Shown: piece by piece, positions 16,388 through 24,066 of the stretch
How the letters are laid out: the number at the start of each line of letters is the position of its first letter
Position numbering within the stretch: the first letter of the stretch is position 1
Assembly: GCA_001683985.1 (NCBI GenBank)
Contig: MAEO01000055.1
Coordinates: 1-32,194 of the forward strand
Length of the DNA stretch: 32,194 nt
Source: Smithella sp. M82
GTDB lineage: Bacteria; Desulfobacterota; Syntrophia; Syntrophales; Smithellaceae
Direction: 5' to 3'
The notes under the pieces: generated by a model
Databases searched by the model: none
What the model was told of the DNA's origin: nothing
The model's input: only the letters and a program-made list of their open reading frames with translations
Made by a program: the position numbers and the translations under genes

Positions 16388-18292
16388 CTACTTTTTCGAA
16401 AGCATTTCTTTTACAGCCCCAATAATGCCTTCTTCATCAAGGCCGTACTTGTGACGCTGCTCGGCCTGTGTGGCGTGACAGACAAATTCATTAGGAATGC
16501 CCAACCGTTTTACTCGAACATCGGCCACATTTTTTTCAGCCAGCAGTTCCAGAACAGCGCTGCCGAATCCACCCTGAAGAATATTTTCTTCAATTGTAAT
16601 AATTTCTTTAATCGTCTCTGCCGTTTTTATTATCAGTTCTTCATCAAGAGGTTTGACAAATCGGGCATTTATAACCTTGATATTCAGCCCTTCTTTTGAA
16701 AGTTTTTCCGCCGCAGTCACGGCAGAAGTCACAACAGAACCGATAGCGATAATTGCCAGATCGGAACCTTCTTTCAAAACTTCGCCTTTGCCAATTTCCA
16801 AAGTTTTCAGTTCGCCATCTAAATCGATACCCACACCCCTGCCTCTCGGATAACGCAACGACACCGGATGGCCGCAACTAATAGCCGTTTTCAGCATGTG
16901 CTGCAGTTCATTTTCGTTTTTAGGCGCCATAACAATAATATTAGGAATGGAACGCAAATAAGAATAATCTAAGAGCCCCTGATGAGTGGCGCCGTCTTCG
17001 CCAACAAGTCCGCCGCGATCAATGGCAAAAACAACCGGCAGTTTTTGCATACACACATCGTTTACAATCTGATCGTAGGCTCTTTGCAGGAAAGTCGAAT
17101 AAATGGCAACGACAGGAATCAATCCTTCTATCGCCAGACCCGACGCAAAAGTTACGGCGTGCTGCTCCGCAATGCCGACATCGTAAAAACGGTCGGGAAA
17201 TTCCCGAGAAAACTGATTAAGACCGGTCCCCTCACACATTGCTGCAGTGATCGCCACAATACGGGAATCGGCATGTGCCATTTTTACCAGAGTGTCTCCA
17301 AATACTTTCGTATATGAGGGAATATCCGACTGTGAAGAAATAGTCCGGCCGGTTTCCACATCAAAGGGCGCCACTCCGTGAAAACCTAATGGATCTTCTT
17401 CGGCAAATTCGTACCCCTTGCCTTTTTTGGTGACAACATGAATGAGTACCGGTCCCGGAAATCCCCGGATATTCTCAAAATTTTTAATGAGATGATTCAG
17501 ACGGTGACCTTCCAGCGGCCCGACATAAGTAAAACCCATTTCTTCGAAAAACGCTCCCGGAACAAACAAAGTTTTCCAAGATTCTTCTACTTGACGAATC
17601 AATTTGATTATATACCTGCCAACACCAGGGATCTTCTTCAGCAAGTTTTTTGTATTTATTCTCAGTTTGGTCAAAGCATTACCGGTCATCAGGCGGTTTA
17701 AATAAGAAGACAATGCGCCGACATTCGGAGAAATAGACATTTCGTTGTCATTCAAAATTACTATCATGTTTTTCTCGCGATCACCGGCCCAGTTCAAACC
17801 TTCAAAAGCTATTCCCGTGGTCATAGAACCGTCACCGATAACGGCTATTATTTTTTTGCTGTCACCTTTTAAACTTGCGGCTTCGGCAAATCCCGACGCG
17901 GCAGAAATAGAGGTTCCGCTGTGTCCGACATTAAAAACATCATAAATACTTTCTTCTCTTCTGGGAAATCCGCTAATACCGTTTTGTTTGCGTAAAGTGG
18001 AAAATTTGTCTTTGCGTCCTGTTATAATTTTATGTGCATAAGATTGATGACCCACATCCCAAACGATTTTATCCTGCGGTGTATTGAAAACGTAATGAAG
18101 CGCCAGAGTCAGTTCCACCGTTCCCAAAGATGAAGCCAAATGACCGCCGGAAGTCGCCACTGTATTTATAATCAAACTTCTGATTTCTTTTGCCAGAGTA
18201 TTAAGTTCGGCTATATTGAGTCTGCGGATATCCGCAGGATATTCTATTTTTTGCAAAACACTGTAATTTACTGTTTTTAGCTGTTTTACCAA
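16388..18292 (-). CDS. dxs: 1-deoxy-D-xylulose-5-phosphate synthase
   Basis: DXS, the thiamine-diphosphate enzyme that condenses pyruvate and glyceraldehyde 3-phosphate at the entry of the MEP pathway. It is 634 residues from the start chosen here. Visible motifs are GGHLASSLG (substrate histidine), the ThDP motif GDGSMTTGIAFEGLN...NDNEMSI, the catalytic Glu in GIAEQHAVTFASG, and DRGGLVGEDG. All key residues seem intact. I choose TTG at 18292, since AAAGGA lies seven bases upstream; TTG at 18298 is too close to that site. It follows ispA and the MITE-like element on the same strand. Confidence 0.96.
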   Translation of the reverse strand: MVKQLKTVNYSVLQKIEYPADIRRLNIAELNTLAKEIRSLIINTVATSGGHLASSLGTVELTLALHYVFNTPQDKIVWDVGHQSYAHKIITGRKDKFSTLRKQNGISGFPRREESIYDVFNVGHSGTSISAASGFAEAASLKGDSKKIIAVIGDGSMTTGIAFEGLNWAGDREKNMIVILNDNEMSISPNVGALSSYLNRLMTGNALTKLRINTKNLLKKIPGVGRYIIKLIRQVEESWKTLFVPGAFFEEMGFTYVGPLEGHRLNHLIKNFENIRGFPGPVLIHVVTKKGKGYEFAEEDPLGFHGVAPFDVETGRTISSQSDIPSYTKVFGDTLVKMAHADSRIVAITAAMCEGTGLNQFSREFPDRFYDVGIAEQHAVTFASGLAIEGLIPVVAIYSTFLQRAYDQIVNDVCMQKLPVVFAIDRGGLVGEDGATHQGLLDYSYLRSIPNIIVMAPKNENELQHMLKTAISCGHPVSLRYPRGRGVGIDLDGELKTLEIGKGEVLKEGSDLAIIAIGSVVTSAVTAAEKLSKEGLNIKVINARFVKPLDEELIIKTAETIKEIITIEENILQGGFGSAVLELLAEKNVADVRVKRLGIPNEFVCHATQAEQRHKYGLDEEGIIGAVKEMLSKK

Positions 18293-18322
18293 AACCAATT
18301 CCTTTCTAACAATATAATTAAG

Positions 18323-18470
18323 ACCATTTCCAAATCAAAGATGATATTGAGGCGGCTGGGCGGAAGCACGGCATGCGCCGGGTAAACTCTGAGGCGTATT
18401 GCACATACGCTGAGCCGACAATCCCGATTCATCGGGACCAACAAAAATAGCGCTTTGATTTAGAATTGGT
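18323..18470. repeat. MITE-like 148-bp element with 18-bp terminal inverted repeats
   Basis: The ends are ACCATTTCCAAATCAAAG (18323-18340) and the reverse complement of ACCAATTCTAAATCAAAG (18453-18470): 16 of 18 match. The interior holds two strong hairpins: GCGTAT-TGCAC-ATACGC (18394-18410) and TCCCGAT-TC-ATCGGGA (18422-18437). No reading frame is present. The layout is that of a small non-autonomous mobile element or a structured repeat; no clear target duplication is visible. It fills the ispA-dxs gap and ends five bases from the ispA stop codon. Confidence 0.68.
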
Positions 18471-18475
18471 ATAGC

Positions 18476-19387
18476 TCACGATTTTCTTTCCATTACATAA
18501 CGCGCAATCGAAATCAGCGGTCGCGCCCTTTCATCAAAATCGGAAAGACTAACTTCCGCCGCATCTATATATTTTGCCAATTTTTCTTTCGCCTTTTCCA
18601 GCCCCATTAAAGATGGATAGGTTAACTTGCCGCGGGCGGCATCACTGCCTGTTTCTTTGCCCATTAGCTCGCGGTCTCCTTCCACATTCAAAATGTCATC
18701 CGCTATCTGAAAAGCCAAGCCCACATTTATTCCGTATTCGGCCAGAGCATTAATTTTTTCTTTGGAAGCATTGGAAATAATCGCTCCTGATCTTACCGCT
18801 GCTGCAATCAGCGCTCCTGTTTTCCGCCGGTGAATTTCACGGAGAATTTTTTCGTCAGACGCGAATTTTTCTGAAAGCACGTCCAGAGCCTGACCGCCAA
18901 CCATGCCGTCAATTCCGGCAGCCTGAGCAATTTCCTGAATGACTGCTATACGTTTTTCCGCGGAAAGCCTCACTTTTTCCGTTCGGGATAAAAGAACAAA
19001 CGCTTCGGTAAGCAAAGCGTCACCGGCAAGAATGGCTATGTCTTCTCCAAAAACTTTGTGGCAGGTGGGCTTGCCTCGCCGGAAATCGTCGTTATCCATT
19101 GCCGGCAAATCATCATGAATAAGAGAATAGGAGTGAATCAACTCCAATGCACAGGCGACCGGTATAGCCGGCCCCAGATCCCCGCCGACTGCGTCCGCCG
19201 CTGCCAGACAAAGAATTGGCCTGATACGTTTTCCTCCATTGAAGACACTGTACCGAACGGCTTTATATATATCAGCCGGTGTTTTATTTTCACCGGGAAG
19301 ATAACGCTCCAGCGCTTCTTCCACAATTTTTTGCCGATCCTGAAGATATGCTTTTAAGAATAATTCATCTTCAATTACTGTCTTCAT
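18476..19387 (-). CDS. ispA: Polyprenyl synthetase (farnesyl/geranylgeranyl diphosphate synthase)
   Basis: A 303-residue trans-prenyltransferase that chains IPP onto allylic diphosphates. The first Asp-rich motif is DDLPAMD (92-98), with GGKRIRP before it. The second is DDILNVEGD (230-238). The two residues between the Asp pair and the third Asp of the first motif (x2 insert) are the bacterial FPP-synthase type, so farnesyl diphosphate is the most likely product; a longer product cannot be excluded. Its ATG lies in the end of xseB (17 bases of overlap), showing coupling in the xseA-xseB-ispA-dxs operon. Confidence 0.94.
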   Translation of the reverse strand: MKTVIEDELFLKAYLQDRQKIVEEALERYLPGENKTPADIYKAVRYSVFNGGKRIRPILCLAAADAVGGDLGPAIPVACALELIHSYSLIHDDLPAMDNDDFRRGKPTCHKVFGEDIAILAGDALLTEAFVLLSRTEKVRLSAEKRIAVIQEIAQAAGIDGMVGGQALDVLSEKFASDEKILREIHRRKTGALIAAAVRSGAIISNASKEKINALAEYGINVGLAFQIADDILNVEGDRELMGKETGSDAARGKLTYPSLMGLEKAKEKLAKYIDAAEVSLSDFDERARPLISIARYVMERKS

Positions 19388-19601
19388 CCTGAAAATTTCT
19401 CACTTTTAAGGAATCTTCATTACCCAGCAGTATCTCAACACGTCGCTGGGTTTCTTCCAGTTTAGCCGAACAAAAACGAATGAGCCTTACCCCTTCTTCA
19501 AAAGATTTTAAGGCTTCTTCCAGCGGTATATCTCCGGCTTCCATTTTTTTTACTATATCTTCGAGTTTTTCCAAAGCATCTTCAAATTTTTCTTTTGCCA
19601 T
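19371..19601 (-). CDS. xseB: Exodeoxyribonuclease VII small subunit
   Basis: A 76-residue XseB, the helical small subunit that binds the XseA stalk and activates exonuclease VII. The signature FEDALEKLEDIVKKMEAGDI and the pattern of Leu/Glu heptads are clear. The start has GGAGTAATT just upstream. It lies between xseA and ispA, overlapping ispA. Nothing unusual is visible. Confidence 0.94.
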   Translation of the reverse strand: MAKEKFEDALEKLEDIVKKMEAGDIPLEEALKSFEEGVRLIRFCSAKLEETQRRVEILLGNEDSLKVRNFQDEDSN

Positions 19602-19614
19602 AATTACTCCTGAC

Positions 19615-19637
19615 CCCGATAAACGGGATAAGTCCCG
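19615..19637. promoter_or_regulatory. Overlapping hairpins between xseA and xseB
   Basis: CGGG at 19624-19627 can pair upstream with CCCG (19615-19618) or, as CGGGA, downstream with TCCCG (19633-19637). The two hairpins exclude each other. The segment lies in the 96-base gap before xseB and could be a processing or attenuation site, or a fragment of a dispersed repeat. Confidence 0.25.
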
Positions 19638-19697
19638 ACCATGCAGGATAAGCGCGTTAATGAATTCATTTTATTACATACAACAAATTCAGAATTA

Positions 19698-21029
19698 CTA
19701 AGATATTTTTTTTACTTCTGCTTCAAAATTACCTTTTGCCAGCCGGACATTAACTTCATCACCTATATTTAAAGCGTCCGCCTGACGGATAATTACACCT
19801 CCAGGCACACTGCGTGTAATGCTGTATCCTCTTTGCAAAACGACCAGTGGACTCAAGGATTGCAAAACAGCAGAATTTTTCCGAAGCCTTTCATGAAGCG
19901 CCGTCAGACGATATGAAATATTTCTATTTATACTTTCCTGAATATTTTTTAATAAGATCTTTTTTTCACTGATTCGTCTTGCCGGATTTTGATGCCGGAG
20001 ACGCAAATCCAGTTGACTTAAACCGTTATGCAAATACTGCTTTTTTTGATACAAAGCCGCCTTCAGTCTTTCTCTGAGATAATCGAGTTGAATCTGTAAA
20101 TTAATCATATAACGGCGCGGATCTTTGAGTCTGCCCTGCAATTCGATAATTGTATCTTTTTTATCTTTCGCGTAACGGCAATAACCGTCTATCAACCTTT
20201 GTTTAAATTTATCAATGTTCGTTTTTAATTCCATCCATTCCGGCACAATTAATTCCGCGGCGGCTGACGGTGTCGGAGCTCGTAAATCCGCCACAAAATC
20301 ACAAATGGTAAAATCGGTTTCGTGGCCGACTGCCGATACTATCGGTATTGACGAATTGAAAATCTCGCGTGCCAGAGCTTCATCATTAAAAGGAGCGATA
20401 TCTTCCAAAGAACCGCCGCCCCGGGCAACAATAATCACTTCAACGCCGCCAAAAGAATGCAAATTGCGCAGAGCCTGAATTATCTCAGACGCCGCTTCAT
20501 CACCCTGCACCCTTACCGGAGCAATCAATATATCCGCCGCAGGAAAACGTCTTTTGGTTATATTTAAAATATCTTTAATTACCGCGCCGGTAGGTGAAGT
20601 CACTATACCGATTTTCCTGGGCAGGAACGGAAGCTTTTTCTTGTAGCATTCGTCAAATAACCCCTCTGCTGCCAGCTTGGCTTTCAGTTGTTCAAACGCT
20701 TTTTGTAAAGCGCCGACACCGAGAGGTTCCACCGATTCAATAACCAGTTGATAATCTCCGCGCGGCAGATAAACATTCAAACGCGCCCGGCACAAAATTT
20801 TTAAGCCTTCCTCCAACTCAAAATTGGTTTTTCTTTTATAAGCGCCAAACTGGCGGAAAAAAACCGCATTAATCTGACTTTTATCATCTTTCAGGGTAAA
20901 ATATACATGTCCCGATTGCGGCCGCCGCAGATTGGAAACCTCACCTTCCACCAAAAGAGACCCGAATGTTTCTTCCAAAAGAAACTTAATATTATTATTG
21001 AGTTGTGAAACGGTAAGAATTTCTTCCAT
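19698..21029 (-). CDS. xseA: Exodeoxyribonuclease VII large subunit
   Basis: A 443-residue XseA, the catalytic subunit of exonuclease VII. The N-terminal OB fold (MEEILTVSQLN ... SGHVYFTLKD) binds single-stranded DNA. The catalytic domain holds RKIGIVTSPTGAVIKD, VARGGGSLEDI and VGHETDFTICDFVADLRAPTPSAAAE, followed by a coiled-coil stalk and a short C-terminal strand domain. I start at 21029, at the family-typical MEEIL. The frame stays open to 21197, but that extension covers repeats and is not XseA-like. It heads the operon. Confidence 0.95.
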   Translation of the reverse strand: MEEILTVSQLNNNIKFLLEETFGSLLVEGEVSNLRRPQSGHVYFTLKDDKSQINAVFFRQFGAYKRKTNFELEEGLKILCRARLNVYLPRGDYQLVIESVEPLGVGALQKAFEQLKAKLAAEGLFDECYKKKLPFLPRKIGIVTSPTGAVIKDILNITKRRFPAADILIAPVRVQGDEAASEIIQALRNLHSFGGVEVIIVARGGGSLEDIAPFNDEALAREIFNSSIPIVSAVGHETDFTICDFVADLRAPTPSAAAELIVPEWMELKTNIDKFKQRLIDGYCRYAKDKKDTIIELQGRLKDPRRYMINLQIQLDYLRERLKAALYQKKQYLHNGLSQLDLRLRHQNPARRISEKKILLKNIQESINRNISYRLTALHERLRKNSAVLQSLSPLVVLQRGYSITRSVPGGVIIRQADALNIGDEVNVRLAKGNFEAEVKKIS

Positions 21030-21080
21030 TTGTATAATCCTGCATTGTGAACTACCAGATATTGCAGGGTAAAACAAGAT
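21000..21080. repeat. Dispersed repeat, copy B, over the xseA start
   Basis: This copy carries GAGTTGTGAAAC (21000-21011, inside xseA codons for its VSQL segment), ATTGTGAACTACCAGATATT (21044-21063) and ACAAGAT (21074-21080), matching copy A at 15261-15338. Orientation relative to the downstream minus-strand gene is the same in both copies. Confidence 0.7.
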
Positions 21081-21114
21081 TGAATTTAGCGCCGAAACGG
21101 TCAATCCAAAATCA

Positions 21115-21177
21115 GTTGCTGCAGGTTGCTGCAGAAGTATAGTGATACCTACTTCATATTTACTCTTCATATTTACT
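21115..21177. repeat. Two short tandem duplications upstream of xseA
   Basis: GTTGCTGCAG is repeated head to tail at 21115-21134 and CTTCATATTTACT at 21152-21177, both without mismatch. They lie upstream of the xseA start. Their function is unknown; they may reflect slippage in a non-coding region. Confidence 0.75.
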
Positions 21178-21231
21178 TTTGACATACAATAAGACATGAT
21201 TTATATTTTACCATCTTCAAAAACAAATGCG

Positions 21232-21295
21232 CTTATCGTAAGAAAAACAGAAGACGTTCTTTACCGTCACCGTTGAAACATCTCTATACGATAAG
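21232..21295. other. Inverted repeat with 9-bp arms
   Basis: CTTATCGTA (21232-21240) and TACGATAAG (21287-21295) are perfect complements separated by 46 bases. It may be a pair of operator half-sites or a loose structured element in the xseA upstream region. The remaining 21296-21407 is AT-rich with no feature that I recognise. Confidence 0.4.
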
Positions 21296-21407
21296 TGGAA
21301 GATTTTCTGAAACTTTGAAAAATTAGAAACACAAAATAATTAAGCGTACGAGTATAGTTTCCCGTTAAGGTCATTCACCAAAATTATTAAATTACATAAA
21401 TTTAAAA

Positions 21408-21650
21408 GTGGAGGGAGTCGAAAATTCGCGAAGAGAATTCGATGCCGCCGACAGAGTAAGCGGCAACAGATTCATGATAGCCAAATACTGCTGCCCTCTG
21501 GCTAAAGATCCGGTTATGTTCAATGAGTCTTTAAATCAGGCGATAGAAACAGACCCGGCAATTTTGCCGGGCGGATATATTTTAAATGAACTGGCCCGAG
21601 TCAAGTCGCAATTTCTTCCTGACCGGACTGTCATTTATTTTCCGCAATAA
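21408..21650 (+). CDS. Possible small hypothetical protein
   Basis: An 80-residue frame from a GTG. Its codons look more like coding sequence than its AT-rich surroundings, and it contains paired cysteines (KYCCPLAKDP) and a regular C-terminal half (NELARVKSQFLPDRTVIYFP). No family is recognised. The start is doubtful, since the nearest GGAGGGAG follows the GTG; the true start could be further in, for example ATG at residue 23. It lies in an 820-base gap between xseA and the NMO-family gene. Confidence 0.33.
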   Translation: MEGVENSRREFDAADRVSGNRFMIAKYCCPLAKDPVMFNESLNQAIETDPAILPGGYILNELARVKSQFLPDRTVIYFPQ

Positions 21651-21733
21651 GCCGGAAATAATCAGATTAATTCGGTAAAATCACACTGTAAAAATTAATA
21701 ATCATTTCCCGTTATTTTACAGCTAAGATTTCC

Positions 21734-21762
21734 TTGACATACACCACCTGGTTTTTTATGGT
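21734..21762 (+). promoter_or_regulatory. Sigma-70 promoter of the NMO-family gene
   Basis: TTGACA (21734-21739) and TATGGT (21757-21762) are spaced by 17 bases. The spacer holds ACCA-CC-TGGT (21742-21751), a small palindrome that could be an operator half of the kind also seen in the TetR promoter. The leader is about 80 bases. Confidence 0.7.
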
Positions 21763-21850
21763 TTATCCCATGCGAAAACAGTGGTATTAAATAGAAGTGT
21801 TTTTTTGCGGCAAAAATAATTTGACTGAAGACTAAAACAGGAGGTTGTTC

Positions 21851-22813
21851 ATGTTCCAGACGAAGATTACGGAAATGCTAAAAATTAAGTACCCGATTAT
21901 TGGCGGGACGATGATGTGGATTTCATCAGCGGATTTTGTCGCGGCTATTTCCAATGCCGGCGGTTTGGGAATCATTGCGTCATGCATGTACAAAACCAGA
22001 GAAGAATTTTCCAAGGCGCTCGATCGTATCCGCGAATTAACAGACAAACCTTTCGCGGTAAATATCAACTTTTTCCCGACCATGCAACCGATTGACAATA
22101 ATGAATACCTGGATGCATTACTGGAAAAAGGCGTAAAAATCGTTGAAACATCCGGTCATTCCGCACCGGAAGAAATGTGCCGGCGTTTTAAAAAAGCCGG
22201 TTTAATATGGATTCATAAATGCGTCGGCGTTCGTTACGCGCAGAAGGCGGAAAGTCTGGGCGCCGACATTGTCACAGTTGTCGGTCAGGAAAACGGCGGA
22301 GCAACGGGAAAACTTGATATCGGAACGCTGGTTTTGGTTCCCAAAGTTGTCGAAAGTGTAAAAATTCCGGTGATCGGCGGCGGCGGTGTTGCCACCGGTG
22401 AGGGATTTCTTGCCGTTCTGGCTTTGGGAGCTCAGGCTGTTATCATGGGCACCCGCTTACTGACGACAAAAGAAGCTCCCCTTCATGACAACTTAAAGAA
22501 TGCTTTAATCAATGCCAGTGAATTGGATACGATGCTCATCATGCGTTCCCTGGGAGCAACGCACCGGGTGTGGATTAATCAGGCCGCACAGAGGTGTCTT
22601 GAGCTTGAGAACAATAACGGTGATATTATGGAAGTTCTGCAAATCGTATCCGGTGAAAGAGCCAAGATCATGTATCAAGATGGAGATTTGAGCGCGGGTA
22701 TCATTTCGTGCGGTCAGGATGTCGGTTTGTGCCATGACATCCCGACTGTCAAAGAACTCTTTGACCGCATTATTGAAAAAGCATCTGTGACAGCCAAAAA
22801 GTTGGCAGCGTAA
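21851..22813 (+). CDS. NMO/FabK-like flavoprotein (nitronate monooxygenase family)
   Basis: A 320-residue TIM-barrel FMN protein of the nitronate monooxygenase/2-nitropropane dioxygenase family, which also contains FabK-type enoyl-ACP reductases. Motifs: PIIGGTMMWIS near the N-terminus, NAGGLGIIA, a conserved SGHS, the phosphate-binding IPVIGGGGVATGEG and IMGTRLL. Family labels are broad; a role in acyl-CoA or nitro-compound metabolism is possible. I choose ATG at 21851, six bases after AGGAGG; an in-frame TTG at 21845 lies too close to it. It has its own promoter and terminator and precedes the TetR gene. Confidence 0.85.
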   Translation: MFQTKITEMLKIKYPIIGGTMMWISSADFVAAISNAGGLGIIASCMYKTREEFSKALDRIRELTDKPFAVNINFFPTMQPIDNNEYLDALLEKGVKIVETSGHSAPEEMCRRFKKAGLIWIHKCVGVRYAQKAESLGADIVTVVGQENGGATGKLDIGTLVLVPKVVESVKIPVIGGGGVATGEGFLAVLALGAQAVIMGTRLLTTKEAPLHDNLKNALINASELDTMLIMRSLGATHRVWINQAAQRCLELENNNGDIMEVLQIVSGERAKIMYQDGDLSAGIISCGQDVGLCHDIPTVKELFDRIIEKASVTAKKLAA

Positions 22814-22833
22814 AATATATTTCTAATGATTTT

Positions 22834-22873
22834 TGTCTCTGTGGGTTTGGATTAAACTCACAGAGACATTTTT
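22834..22873 (+). terminator. Rho-independent terminator after the NMO-family gene
   Basis: A perfect 10-bp stem, TGTCTCTGTG (22834-22843) and CACAGAGACA (22859-22868), extended inside by GTTT/AAAC, is followed by TTTTT (22869-22873). Confidence 0.92.
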
Positions 22874-22902
22874 GCATTTTATCGGTTGAAGCGAAGTTTT
22901 TC

Positions 22903-22931
22903 TTGACATACCAGATTGGACTTTTTATAGT
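22903..22931 (+). promoter_or_regulatory. Near-consensus promoter of the TetR gene
   Basis: TTGACA (22903-22908) and TATAGT (22926-22931) with a 17-base spacer. The spacer contains CCA-GAT-TGG (22912-22920), a palindrome in a similar place to that of the NMO-gene promoter. The expected start of transcription (about 22938) falls on the A of the TetR ATG. Confidence 0.75.
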
Positions 22932-22937
22932 CACATT

Positions 22938-23702
22938 ATGAATAAGAAATCTCTTATTAAACCTGACACAAAAAAAACAAACAAAAATACTCTCTCTCTA
23001 AAAAATACTTCCCATCTGAATATAAAAACAGATTTATCGATGAAATCTTTGCTGTGCAGAAATAATAACGCACCGCCGGATCAGAAACAACTGTCAATCC
23101 CGCCGGGGCGACTTAAAATTTCCAAAGCGATGATCTCTCTTTTGAAGAAGAAAAACTTCGATGTTATTACCTGGGCAGAAATTGCCGGTACTGCCGGGGT
23201 CAATGAAGCTTTGATTTACAAGTATTTTAAAGATAAACGAAATTTACTGCATTATGTTTTGCAGGAATACTCAGCGGATTTCGTAAAGATTCTCCGCCAG
23301 GACCTTGATAATACCAAGGGAACATTCAATAAAATTAAAACATTCATTTCTTCGACCTTGAATTATTATCAGGGAACACCGGTGTTTGCAAAAATTCTGA
23401 TAATTGAAATACGCAATTTCCCGGCATTTTTCACCGGTGAGACCTACGGGCTGATCAGAGAATACGCAGACATTCTATTGGACATCATTGAAAAAGGCGT
23501 AAAACAGGGAGAAATACGTTCGGACATATCTCCTCGTCATATTCGTCAGATAATTATAGGCGCCATTGAACATTTGTGCCTGCCCAAAATAATATTCGGA
23601 ACAAAAATAAAAACAAAAGACTATACGGAAGAAATCTGCAAGTTGGTTTTTACCGGCATTGTAAAACAAGACAAAATCGGCTCGAAAAAAAGAAGCCTGT
23701 AA
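22938..23702 (+). CDS. TetR-family transcriptional regulator
   Basis: A 254-residue TetR regulator. Residues 1-58 are an unusual Lys/Asn/Thr-rich extension of unknown function. The helix-turn-helix follows at about 59-105 (ISKAMISLLKKKNFDVITWAEIAG...VNEALIYKYFKDKRNLLHYV), and the remaining helical domain should bind a ligand, perhaps an acyl-CoA. Neighbours upstream (NMO-family) and downstream (SDR and acyl-CoA cluster) are the likely targets. No RBS precedes the ATG; the promoter implies a leaderless mRNA or a later start, such as ATG at 23040. A small hairpin GGGAA-ATA-TTCCC lies after the stop. Confidence 0.85.
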   Translation: MNKKSLIKPDTKKTNKNTLSLKNTSHLNIKTDLSMKSLLCRNNNAPPDQKQLSIPPGRLKISKAMISLLKKKNFDVITWAEIAGTAGVNEALIYKYFKDKRNLLHYVLQEYSADFVKILRQDLDNTKGTFNKIKTFISSTLNYYQGTPVFAKILIIEIRNFPAFFTGETYGLIREYADILLDIIEKGVKQGEIRSDISPRHIRQIIIGAIEHLCLPKIIFGTKIKTKDYTEEICKLVFTGIVKQDKIGSKKRSL

Positions 23703-23924
23703 AACAGCCGGGAAATATTCCCTACACTTATTTTTACCTTAATAATCTCAGAACTGTCGCAGTTACTTTTAATTTGCCACCTTTTAATATCAGATATAAT
23801 CCACCCACAGACATTATGTCGTCTTTATTTTTTTCATGAAAATGCAAATTTTTATAATTGTTTAAATCAGTTAGAAAATAAATGATCTTCAAAAAATTTA
23901 TATGACTGAACAACAAAAAAACAT

Positions 23925-23953
23925 TTGACAGCCAGATAAGTATGTGTTACTTA
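23925..23953 (+). promoter_or_regulatory. -35 box and 17-bp palindromic operator candidate upstream of SDR
   Basis: TTGACA (23925-23930) is followed by a perfect palindrome TAAGTA-TGTGT-TACTTA (23937-23953) where the spacer and -10 should be; the -10 itself is weak (TACTTA at 23948). The layout suits repression by a TetR-type dimer. The rest of 23703-24062 is AT-rich and holds no gene I can support beyond a tiny leader frame. Confidence 0.45.
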
Positions 23954-24024
23954 CCTAAGCCGTGCGGGCTTTCTTATACTTCAAGATATCTGTGCAATGA
24001 TCAGGGAGACAGGAGCAACAGATT

Positions 24025-24066
24025 ATGGAACATTTTTTTAACAATAAAAACAGGAGAATCATATGA
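24025..24066 (+). CDS. Possible 13-residue leader peptide
   Basis: An ATG nine bases after AGGAG opens MEHFFNNKNRRII and stops at a TGA that overlaps the SDR start codon as ATGA (24063-24066). It could couple SDR translation, or be accidental. The SDR gene has its own CAGGAGA site within this frame. Confidence 0.25.
   Translation: MEHFFNNKNRRII

Noticed and set aside
21030-21197. N-terminal extension of xseA to 21197
   Set aside because: The extra 56 residues are unlike any XseA, cover tandem and dispersed repeats, and the family-typical MEEIL start is at 21029.
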